From an uncultured Cryomorphaceae bacterium (GTDB lineage Bacteria > Bacteroidota > Bacteroidia > Flavobacteriales > Schleiferiaceae), in the NCBI GenBank assembly GCA_902614915.1, contig CACMMX010000006.1, forward strand, positions 20,267-84,266: a stretch of 64,000 nt of DNA. The letters run 5' to 3'. The position numbers and the translations under genes are program-made. A model generated the notes under the pieces. The model searched no databases. It was given only the letters and a program-made list of their open reading frames with translations, and was not told where the DNA came from. How positions within the stretch are numbered: position 1 is the first letter of the stretch; each line of letters starts with the position of its first letter. Shown piece by piece: positions 10,924 through 18,922 of the stretch.

Positions 10924-12060
10924 TTAAAATGCCTCTCCAATGAAAAAGTATACACCACTACCTTCTTGGGTAAAAGAAATATCAATACGTGTATAAATAT
11001 CTTTATCTGGGAAGATTAAATACCTAACTCCTGCACCACCAGCTGGAAGGAACACGTTCCACTTAAAATTATGATTATCTCCATAAACTTGGCCAGCCGC
11101 AAGGAACACGCTTGCGCCCCATTTTTTTGAAAATCGAAAAGGCAGTACACGATATTCAATTTGTCCTGCAAGAAGATTTTTATCCCTGTAACGCCCAAGG
11201 TAATATCCGCGCATTAAACTTTCTCCTCCCATAAGAGACAACATATTAAATGGTGCGTTTCCTTTTGTTAATTGTCCATAAAATTGAAGAGCAAGGACGG
11301 TGTTCTCCTGGAGAGGTTGATACGCTCTAGTGTCAGATATATAGGTGGTAAAATTAAAATCACTGCTCATTTGGTCTCGGTAACTTAAAAATGCCCACTC
11401 GCTATAAAGGCCCTCTCTGGGGTTCATTGCATTATAAATGTTATCGAAAAGTAAACCCGCTCCAAAACCAAGGTTAGTTGAGCCGTTTTCGCCAATTTCG
11501 GGAGCTATATATTGTGTGGACGTTTCGAGATAATCGACGTTAGCCAACCGCTGGTAATCAACCTCTAAACCAAAGTATAAGGAAGGCACCACCTCTCTTA
11601 AAACCCGCTCTCTTATTAGAGTATACTGTCCGTCTATTAATGCAGTGTAGTTTTGTGGAGACTCTGGTCCAATTCCATAATAAAACAAAGGAAAACTTTG
11701 GTATCGCGCCTTACCATACATAAACCATTTGTTTTTATCAGTGTAAATGGCATGGTCTAGCCAAATACCATATTGACTTTCTTGGGTATAAAAGGTGAAG
11801 GCTTTAATCTCGCTTAAACGATTATTCAAATCCTTGTTCGCAGAATATACATAAAGGCTGCTAACACCAAACTCCCATCTAGTCTCTGGAGAATATGCTA
11901 GTGTTGGATAATTGATAAGCTGCGCGTCTGCAGGATCTTTTTGAGGACCGAGCATCTTTTTAAAATAGTTGCTGAGAAAATGAGTTGTGGTGTCGTCAAC
12001 TTCTTGAGCACTTGCAAGCTTGCTTACTAAATATATAATAGAAATAAGTATAATGCGCAT
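10924..12060 (-). CDS. BamA/TamA family outer-membrane protein (Omp85 barrel, no obvious POTRA)
   Basis: Signal peptide; MGGESLMRGYYLGRYRDKNLLAGQIEYR and C-terminal barrel repeats typical of bacterial surface antigen/Omp85. Confidence 0.8.
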   Translation of the reverse strand: MRIILISIIYLVSKLASAQEVDDTTTHFLSNYFKKMLGPQKDPADAQLINYPTLAYSPETRWEFGVSSLYVYSANKDLNNRLSEIKAFTFYTQESQYGIWLDHAIYTDKNKWFMYGKARYQSFPLFYYGIGPESPQNYTALIDGQYTLIRERVLREVVPSLYFGLEVDYQRLANVDYLETSTQYIAPEIGENGSTNLGFGAGLLFDNIYNAMNPREGLYSEWAFLSYRDQMSSDFNFTTYISDTRAYQPLQENTVLALQFYGQLTKGNAPFNMLSLMGGESLMRGYYLGRYRDKNLLAGQIEYRVLPFRFSKKWGASVFLAAGQVYGDNHNFKWNVFLPAGGAGVRYLIFPDKDIYTRIDISFTQEGSGVYFFIGEAF

Positions 12061-12193
12061 GAAGAGTAAACTTAGGTGGATTTCGTGAAACTAAAGATGC
12101 GTTTGGAATTAATCAAAGCCATTATTCTCATGAAAGGATATTTCTGGTAACTTGAGGACATTATCTTGGCAAATTACCACAAACACAAATGAT

Positions 12194-13058
12194 ATGATGA
12201 AACGCTTTTTAATTATAGGCATTGTGATTTTTACCTCTTGCTCCGAGAAAAGCAAAACGATTGAAGAAGATTACAGAGAGAAAATCCACAGTCATGGGTC
12301 GACTTTTACACCTTCATTGCAAAATATAATTACGAAAAGCAGACTTATAAGTATCCCAAGTTCACAAATAAAATTCAAAAACAAGAGTTCATGAATCGAA
12401 GAAACGATTCAATTGCAAAGGCTTTTAAACAAGAAATGCTCGACTATATTGATACTTGGGGCTGGGAAATAAATAATTGTACGGGTATAATTGATAAACT
12501 TGATAGTTATGGAGGTTTACTTGAAACTCAGGGCGAAGACAGAATTTATGTTAGAATAAAAGGTAACCTATTGTATCCTAATTCATTCGAAGGGCCTTCA
12601 GGTGCTAAAAAGTCTTTTAATATGGAGACAAAATATCACAATACTTCTTCTCAATGGATTGAGGCAAGTGTAATGTACCCTCTCGTTGATCAGTACGATT
12701 CCAAAACAAGGGGGCCTACATACCAAGGAGTTATAACTGGGATAAAGACAAAAGATGGGGTTTAATAATAGAAAAAGGCTCGAAAGTGTATAATCAAGTT
12801 ATCAATCTTGCCGAAGGTGATAGAGTTTATTTTTCTGGAAAGTTTCTTCCTAATTATGAGATACGTAATAAAAAGGAGTACTTAAATGACATGTATAAAT
12901 ATCCTATGAACAATAACAAGCTGCCAGTTTTCGGCCACATGGGACCAGAAAGATTTGCAAAATGGGAGTTCCATATTTCCATCACTGATATCAAAAAGCA
13001 ATCTGAATATACTGCCGTTAAAAACGAGAGCGGAGAATTGGAGTTAACAAAAAAATGA
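12194..13058 (+). pseudogene. Lipoprotein gene split into three ORFs by two apparent frameshifts
   Basis: MMKRFLIIGIVIFTSC lipobox in frame 2; the reading continues in frame 1 (DFYTFIAKYNYEKQTYKYPKF...) and then frame 0 (SYNWDKDKRWGLIIEKGSKVYNQ...); shifts near 12285-12301 and 12710-12745. Confidence 0.7.
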
Positions 13059-13193
13059 CGTCTACTAGTAAATAATACCTTTATTGAAGTCTTGTTTAAT
13101 AAAGTCTTTTTTAAGATTTAATTTCTTAGCTGTATAATTAGCTCATCGCCTTGATTATCTGAGATAATTAAAACCAACATAAATAGGTTTTAA

Positions 13194-13227
13194 TCAAAAA
13201 AGCACCTGCTATTGCTAACAAGTGCTT
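13194..13227 (-). terminator. Intrinsic terminator downstream of the 13285..13740 gene
   Basis: AAGCAC/GTGCTT stem followed by a T-tract on the minus strand. Confidence 0.6.
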
Positions 13228-13284
13228 ATGATTTATCCGGACCCTTTTGCTAATACAAGGGTTTTAAGGAGTTTTTGGCTAGAG

Positions 13285-13740
13285 TTACTTTAGTTTGCTT
13301 GACATTGCCATTCTCACAATGACATAAAGCGGAAGAGCACCTAACACACCATGCATAATCATCGGGTAAATACGCATAGCATCTGTGATACCCTCAGGCA
13401 TATTAGGATCAAACTTTACTAGTAAAATAGCAATAATGTTTACGACACTCAAAGAGAGTAGAGTTTTGAGCATAAACGATTTTACTAAAGGTTTTGCTTC
13501 TTCATTCATTTCATAGTCTGAGATATTTTTTTTGGCAGGAAATGAAATGATAGCCATAACTAGAAATAGAGCAATGGAGGTAAGGGCTAGCATTTTATCA
13601 TCGTTATATGTCGGGATGAGCGACGTCAACGCGAGCAGTGAGAATAGGAAGTACCCCATCAAGAAGTACAAACGCCTTAACATTAATGCACCATAAATGC
13701 TAATAGCAGAGATTACAATTGCGACAATTAAGATTTTCAT
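13285..13740 (-). CDS. Hypothetical multi-pass membrane protein (151 aa)
   Basis: Several hydrophobic segments; no family recognised. Confidence 0.7.
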   Translation of the reverse strand: MKILIVAIVISAISIYGALMLRRLYFLMGYFLFSLLALTSLIPTYNDDKMLALTSIALFLVMAIISFPAKKNISDYEMNEEAKPLVKSFMLKTLLSLSVVNIIAILLVKFDPNMPEGITDAMRIYPMIMHGVLGALPLYVIVRMAMSSKLK

Positions 13741-13839
13741 ATTTTTAAGTGTTTGAGTTTATGAAATATACCATTTTACTCTCCTACAATAAGATACCGA
13801 GTATCAAAATGTTAACAACAACGCCTAAGCCCTAAAACG

Positions 13840-13945
13840 AATAAACTATTTTAGAGAAATTACCATCGGGCGCGAAATACTCAAGAATTTAGCTGCGGCA
13901 TAATAGCGAAACGAAAAAGCCCCTCTCAAGGAGAAGGGCTTTATT
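13840..13945 (+). repeat. Dispersed repeat module A with terminator-like hairpin
   Basis: AATAAACTATTTTAGAGAAATTACCA...AGCTGCGGCATAATAGCGAAACGAAAAAGCCCC; similar to modules at 15668 and 18743. Confidence 0.5.
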
Positions 13946-13948
13946 ATA
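13912..13948. terminator. Hairpin AAAGCCC-CTCTCAAGGAGA-AGGGCTTT, terminator between flanking genes
   Basis: Stem-loop with flanking A- and T-tracts, read by eye. Confidence 0.7.
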
Positions 13949-13989
13949 ATTAAGGACTAATACTCTAAGTGGTATAGCCTTTTTATTAT

Positions 13990-14412
13990 TTATGCAGCAG
14001 ACTTTTCTCCTCGTGAGAAGGCCCAGGCAATTACTCCTCCGGAGACTGCTGTAAATCCAATGTAAAGAAGAACATTTGTAAATGCTGCATCTGTTGCATT
14101 AAATACAGAATACGTTGCAGCTTCATTTAAGTTCTGTATACCTGCTAATATAGCCCCAAGCCATATTCCATTCAAAGCTCCGTCTTTAAATGTTCTGAAG
14201 CCCATTTTATCCCATACTATAACCTGTAATAGTGTTTGCAGTAATCCAGCCGAAAATCCAGCCCATAAAAGGGGCTCGGCATAGTATGCATCGGGAAAAG
14301 CTTTGTGTAATGCGGCCGTGGTAGGGTTAAACCAAAGAGGCACAACTACAATAAACGCGAGTGTAGCAACAGATATATATCCTGCTGCTAATGGTAAGAT
14401 GTACTTTTTCAT
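13990..14412 (-). CDS. Hypothetical multi-pass membrane protein (140 aa)
   Basis: MKKYILPLAAGYISVATLAFIVVVPLW..., four hydrophobic segments. Confidence 0.7.
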   Translation of the reverse strand: MKKYILPLAAGYISVATLAFIVVVPLWFNPTTAALHKAFPDAYYAEPLLWAGFSAGLLQTLLQVIVWDKMGFRTFKDGALNGIWLGAILAGIQNLNEAATYSVFNATDAAFTNVLLYIGFTAVSGGVIAWAFSRGEKSAA

Positions 14413-14576
14413 TTGAGAGTGTTTTTAAAAGTTAATCTTTGAATATACAGAATAAACAAAACTTAAAGATTACATTAGTATTGAACTATAATAGAAAGAT
14501 ACAGGTTAAGAATCCTAAATGTTTGGTGGCAGTCATAGGTTTAGTGTTTTAAGAAAATTAATTAGTAGATTTAAAG

Positions 14577-15617
14577 ATGAGAATATTACTTTTTTTGTGC
14601 TGTTTGCCTATTATGGGCATATCACAACAACTAAAAACAGAAAGCATCTTATACGATGGAAATATTAGAGAATATATTATTTATGTTCCACAAAATTATT
14701 CACCGTCACTTTCGACGCCAATATTATTTGCTTTACACGGCGGATCTGGATATGCCAATGACTTTATGAATTATGAAGCAGATTTTAGATCAATTTCTGA
14801 TACAGCAGGCTTCATATTGGTTTATCCTCAGGCGCTTGAAGATCCAAACGATAATAATTCAACTAATTGGTTGCATAAAGACCCAACAAATCACAAAGAT
14901 ATCTTCTTTATTGAAGCATTAATTGATACAATTTCATCCGATTATAATGTTGATTTAAATAGAGTTTATGCTTGCGGATATTCTCTTGGAGGGATGTTTT
15001 CTTATGAGCTAGCTTGCCAACTTAATAATAAAATAGCAGCAATTGCTTCAGTTGCTGGCGCTGCTTTTTATGGGGCTTTTGCAAACTGTAACACAACACA
15101 TCCCACTGCTGTCCTAAGTATCAATGGAACCTCCGATGGAATACATCCATATAATGATACAATATATGGGGTATATTTTTCAGTGCCAGCTATAGACAGT
15201 TTCTGGGTATATACAAATAACACGGATATAACTCCAATTATAACGCAGTTGCCAGATTTAAATTCTCTAGACGGAAGTACCGTTGAAAGATATTCATGGC
15301 AAAATGGAGATGGATGTGTGTCTGTTGAAGAGTTGAAAATCAATAACGGAGGACATGATTGGCCATCTCCATTGAGCTCATGGGGAAATCAAGATATTAA
15401 CGCTAATGTTGAGGTATGGAACTTTCTGTCTAGGTTTGATATGAATGGTCTAATTGGCTGTAATACGGCAAATGTGATTGAGCCGGATATTGTAAATCCG
15501 AAAAAGCTAGTGAGAATAGTAGATTTATTAGGAAGGGAGTCAAATGATTTGAAGAACCAACTTCTCTTTTACATTTATGATGACGGAAGCGTGGAGAAGA
15601 AAATAATTATTGAATAA
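14577..15617 (+). CDS. Secreted PHB-depolymerase/feruloyl-esterase-like alpha/beta hydrolase with short T9SS-like C-terminal motif
   Basis: LFALHGGSGYANDF; GYSLGGMFSYELAC nucleophile elbow; GGHDWP; C-terminus VDLLGRESNDLKNQLLFYIYDDGSVEKKIIIE. Confidence 0.85.
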   Translation: MRILLFLCCLPIMGISQQLKTESILYDGNIREYIIYVPQNYSPSLSTPILFALHGGSGYANDFMNYEADFRSISDTAGFILVYPQALEDPNDNNSTNWLHKDPTNHKDIFFIEALIDTISSDYNVDLNRVYACGYSLGGMFSYELACQLNNKIAAIASVAGAAFYGAFANCNTTHPTAVLSINGTSDGIHPYNDTIYGVYFSVPAIDSFWVYTNNTDITPIITQLPDLNSLDGSTVERYSWQNGDGCVSVEELKINNGGHDWPSPLSSWGNQDINANVEVWNFLSRFDMNGLIGCNTANVIEPDIVNPKKLVRIVDLLGRESNDLKNQLLFYIYDDGSVEKKIIIE

Positions 15618-15667
15618 ATAAAAAAGAATCCCTTTTAAACTTTATTTTTTAACTAGGCTTGTAGCCT

Positions 15668-15750
15668 AATTTACCAGATACCTGATGCTAAAAACACCAG
15701 CTAAGGCAATATAGTTGAAGAAAAAAGCATCCCTAATTGAGATGCCTTTT
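15668..15750 (+). repeat. Dispersed repeat module B ending in a terminator-like hairpin
   Basis: ACACCAGCTAAGGCAATATAGTTGAAGAAAAAAGCATC...GATGCCTTTT; ungapped match to the 18766..18820 region (offset 3096). Confidence 0.6.
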
Positions 15751-15910
15751 GTGAGTCTTTTTATCCTTCTTTCGAACTTTTTAAAAGATTTATAGATATG
15801 AAACTGCATCTTTTAAAACAGTAAAATTCTTTATTATCCTTTCATAACTAATTCGTTTGTGCAAGAGTAAAGAAAGGTGTAAAAGACACTAATAATTTTT
15901 GTGCTTTTAT

Positions 15911-16195
15911 CTATCTAGCATCTTTCCCATTATCTCTATTCATACTAACGTATTTGTCTATACGCCAATACATCAAATTTCTTATTTTATTATATTCTAC
16001 TTGTGAAGTATTGTATTTTCTAACCTCGCCTGTTACCCTGTTTATTGAAAGAGGCTTGGTTTTATGAAATTCCCAAACGAAAGATTCTGGTGCTCCAGAA
16101 TTTATATTTGGTTGTTGTAAACTACTTGCCATTAATAAACTCATTATTCCTATTCCTGCAAAAATCCCTAATACTTTATCTGTCCAATTCTTCAT
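15911..16195 (-). CDS. Small hypothetical secreted/membrane protein (94 aa)
   Basis: N-terminal hydrophobic segment MKNWTDKVLGIFAGIGIMSLLMASS; ORF only. Confidence 0.5.
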   Translation of the reverse strand: MKNWTDKVLGIFAGIGIMSLLMASSLQQPNINSGAPESFVWEFHKTKPLSINRVTGEVRKYNTSQVEYNKIRNLMYWRIDKYVSMNRDNGKDAR

Positions 16196-16202
16196 AATTT
16201 AA

Positions 16203-16264
16203 AGTTTAAAATTTGGCTATCAAGGGACAAAGACTATGCCGCAGAAGTGAAGCAGTTGGATGTT
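16203..16264. repeat. 62-bp direct repeat, copy 1
   Basis: agtttaaaatttggctatcaagggacaaagactatgccgcagaagtgaagcagttggatgtt; 6 mismatches to copy 2. Confidence 0.85.
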
Positions 16265-16336
16265 AAGGATTTACCAGAGTTGTAAATAAAAAGCCCCCAC
16301 CGAAGTGAAGACTGAATTTAGTAGCACAAATACTGC

Positions 16337-16546
16337 TTATTCATCACAAGCTCCTTCACGATATTCGTAAATTCCGTGACATTCCGCGTCTTCCGGGTTG
16401 CTGTAAGTAACATCGTTGCATCCGCAGACTGGTTGATAATAAAATGGAATTGCACCATTACAAGGTTCTTCAATACATTCACCCCTATCCCTATCACAAG
16501 AGATGAGCATTACACCAAGAATTGCTGTGGCGATTAGAGCTTTCAT
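16337..16546 (-). CDS. Small lipoprotein with Kazal-like cysteine-rich domain
   Basis: Lipobox VMLISC; C-rich YYQPVCGCNDVTYSNPEDAECHGIYEYREGAC matches the Kazal core pattern (PVCG..G.TY.N.C.A.C.G). Confidence 0.7.
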   Translation of the reverse strand: MKALIATAILGVMLISCDRDRGECIEEPCNGAIPFYYQPVCGCNDVTYSNPEDAECHGIYEYREGACDE

Positions 16547-16608
16547 AGTTTAAAATTTGGCTATTAAGGCGCAAAGACTGTGCCGCAGAAGCGAAGCAGT
16601 TAGATGTT
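16547..16608. repeat. 62-bp direct repeat, copy 2
   Basis: agtttaaaatttggctattaaggcgcaaagactgtgccgcagaagcgaagcagttagatgtt. Confidence 0.85.
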
Positions 16609-17625
16609 GAGCGCACGCTTCGCAGAATCCAGTAATAACCTCTTATAGCGAACAATATCTTCAATGCTATCTAATGAGTAAGAAACATCATCAATCGAAA
16701 TGCTCAAACTCGTACTAGAAAATAACAAAGAGCAGATTACATTTCTCTTTCTGTCATCAGCAATAATATTTAATCTGGTTTTCAGGTCTTGGTATGATAT
16801 TCTCTGTGCATCTATCTTTTTGTCTTGGATGAGTAATGCCTTGATGAAATGATATGCCTTGATTTCATCATCCGTCGTAATAACTCCCGTATTTCCATCT
16901 ATAACCTCATCATAATATCTATCCGCTAAATCCTTTATTGAAAAAGGATTAATAAAGCTAGATAAGAGTTGCTTCCGTGAAGATGTGAGGCGGTATGAAG
17001 GATCCATTCTTTTCAGTAGAAGCTTTAGCAAATCGTCACTAGGAGATTTCAATTCCTCGTAAAGTGATTTTTGAAACAAATCAAATAGTACTTTTTCATC
17101 TGATTCCTGAACGAGAACAGAGGGTTCGATGCAAGTCCTGTGAAACTTAACTAAGGACTCAAGCTCTGAATTTGAATAATCGGATATATCAAACTCGAGG
17201 AAAGGTTCTGGATGAAGAATGTTTTGTTTGATAGTCGTTCCTACATAAAATTTATAGGCAACACCATTCGTTAAAATCCCAATTTGGGCTGAGGTTATAT
17301 TACTGAAATAATTATTTAATTGACCTGCGTGCTTATCACTCAAGTACTCATTATATTTTTTTGCTTCAATAATTATAATGGGATCAGAAGATCTTACGGT
17401 TATAGCATAATCAACCTTTTTTCTAGAACTAGAACCAAAGTCAGCATTATATTCTGGAATCAATCCTTTATCTCTACCATATCCCAATATTTCAAGGAAT
17501 GGTTCAATAAGTAGTGTTCTAGTTTGGGCTTCATTGAGCGATTGAAGTTGTTCTGCCGTTTCTAAAAATGTTGCCTTCCCCAGTTGTCTATTTATTGATG
17601 AAGCTATTTGTTTAATTGTAGACAT
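16600..17625 (-). CDS. Solitary HsdR N-terminal-like (type I restriction enzyme R protein N domain) nuclease protein
   Basis: NEAQTRTLLIEPFLEILGYG; PD-(D/E)xK-like KKVDYAITVRSSDPIIIIEAKKYNEYL; no helicase domain. Confidence 0.75.
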   Translation of the reverse strand: MSTIKQIASSINRQLGKATFLETAEQLQSLNEAQTRTLLIEPFLEILGYGRDKGLIPEYNADFGSSSRKKVDYAITVRSSDPIIIIEAKKYNEYLSDKHAGQLNNYFSNITSAQIGILTNGVAYKFYVGTTIKQNILHPEPFLEFDISDYSNSELESLVKFHRTCIEPSVLVQESDEKVLFDLFQKSLYEELKSPSDDLLKLLLKRMDPSYRLTSSRKQLLSSFINPFSIKDLADRYYDEVIDGNTGVITTDDEIKAYHFIKALLIQDKKIDAQRISYQDLKTRLNIIADDRKRNVICSLLFSSTSLSISIDDVSYSLDSIEDIVRYKRLLLDSAKRALNI

Positions 17626-17691
17626 AGATTTTCGTTTCTACTAATCTAGTATTTAAAGGTCAAACATTAAATAGTACTGAACTACTTGCCC

Positions 17692-17714
17692 TCCTTAAGG
17701 GCAAGTACCCCAAA
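17692..17714. other. Perfect 9-bp inverted repeat (ACTTGCCCT-CCTTA-AGGGCAAGT)
   Basis: Direct reading; lies just upstream of the HsdR_N-like gene. Confidence 0.7.
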
Positions 17715-17845
17715 CTGGATGATTTGCAGGAGTCAAGGCGCTATTGGTTGAAAACTCATTAGGCACAGAACTAATTGGAAAAGTTAAACAAAAGGAGTTT
17801 TAGATATTTTTTGTTAAAACCTAGGATTTACAAATGAAGGGAAAC

Positions 17846-18637
17846 TTACCATTCAGGATTGAACTCTCCTTTAATCACCTTGATTAGATCTAAAATATAC
17901 CAAACACCAAAACCTCCGAAGGAAAATAAAAACAAAGCCCCACTTTTCCATTTTCCTAGGTAAAATCTATTAATTCCAAAAATTGCTAAAACAATAGATA
18001 AGACTTTATTTGCCTTTTGCTTATTGGATTCTTTTAATGCGGCTGCGCTCGCCAAAAGTTCGCTCGGATTAAAATGAGTCAACAACTCATCCTTTTGAAC
18101 TAAACCCATAGATACAAAAGAATCAATTAATTTTCCACCGGTTTCGATAAGAAAAGATTGCATTTCAGGTATCTTACCTAGTTTAGTTAAACCATCAACA
18201 GCAACACCAACTCCGGCACCGGCCACAGCAAGAGAGGCTATTTGAGTAAACGCATTGGATTTATGATTGGACCCAACCATTGCCGCCCCTATTGTCAAAG
18301 CTGCTCCTACTGCGGCAGCTTTGGCTTCCTTCTGCTTTTGCTCTTCTAACTGATGATAAAGCGAACTATATTGACTTAAAACGGTACTGAGATAATCAAC
18401 AGCCTGACCTGTTAGAACTTTTCTAGATTCTTCTTCAGCTAACCCTATAGCCTTCTCAAAGCAATATTTTACCTCTTCAACACTTCTATTGACATCAAGT
18501 AACATATTTAGCTTACAAATTCCTAAACCGAAATATGCACTTGTTGAAGGACTTGTTGAAATTTCTGAATTGAATATTGTTTCTGCTTCAGAAAACCTAC
18601 CACCTTTAATTGCTATAATAGCTAACTCATTATCCAT
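17846..18637 (-). CDS. TPR-like/glycine-rich protein with C-terminal TM2 domain
   Basis: C-terminal VLSIVLAIFGINRFYLGKWKSGALFLFSFGGFGVWYILDLI typical of TM2; N-terminal TPR-like helices. Confidence 0.75.
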   Translation of the reverse strand: MDNELAIIAIKGGRFSEAETIFNSEISTSPSTSAYFGLGICKLNMLLDVNRSVEEVKYCFEKAIGLAEEESRKVLTGQAVDYLSTVLSQYSSLYHQLEEQKQKEAKAAAVGAALTIGAAMVGSNHKSNAFTQIASLAVAGAGVGVAVDGLTKLGKIPEMQSFLIETGGKLIDSFVSMGLVQKDELLTHFNPSELLASAAALKESNKQKANKVLSIVLAIFGINRFYLGKWKSGALFLFSFGGFGVWYILDLIKVIKGEFNPEW

Positions 18638-18689
18638 CTTCTCATACTTTTATGTTGCAAATTTAAGAAAACTGCTGTAAAACGTGTAA

Positions 18690-18708
18690 GTGTCACAAAG
18701 AGTGACAC
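18690..18708. promoter_or_regulatory. Inverted repeat GTGTCAC-aaaga-GTGACAC upstream of the TM2-domain gene (possible operator)
   Basis: Perfect 7-bp arms, about 50-70 nt upstream of the start codon. Confidence 0.35.
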
Positions 18709-18742
18709 ATTGAGTAAAAATCAACCTATTAATACTAAAATC

Positions 18743-18844
18743 AATACACTATCTTAGAAACAATATTAACCAGACACTTTACGAGTTAAACACCAGCTAA
18801 GGCAGTATAGCTAAAGAAAAAGCACCAGTAAAACTGATGCTTTT
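18743..18844 (+). repeat. Dispersed repeat module C with terminator-like hairpin next to tRNA-Asn
   Basis: AATACACTATCTTAGAAAC...ACACCAGCTAAGGCAGTATAGCTAAAGAAAAAGCACC...GATGCTTTT. Confidence 0.6.
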
Positions 18845-18848
18845 GTTG

Positions 18849-18922
18849 CTCCCCCTCTTGGGCTCGAACCAAGGACCCTCTGATTAACAGTCAGATGCTC
18901 TAACCAACTGAGCTAAGGAGGA
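18849..18922 (-). tRNA. tRNA-Asn (anticodon GTT)
   Basis: tcctccttagctcagttggttagagcatctgactgttaatcagagggtccttggttcgagcccaagagggggag folds as a cloverleaf; anticodon loop ctGTTaa. Confidence 0.95.

Noticed and set aside
16203-16608. The 62-bp repeats as integron attC sites
   Set aside because: On the minus strand both copies contain an RYYYAAC-like word (ATCTAAC/ATCCAAC), but no matching GTTRRRY partner within the expected distance, no clear attC fold and no IntI gene in the window.
18766-18922. tRNA-Asn 3' end duplicated as an att site at the far side of the island
   Set aside because: No second copy of ctccccctcttgggctcgaacc was found by eye between 12 and 18.8 kb, and no integrase is present.
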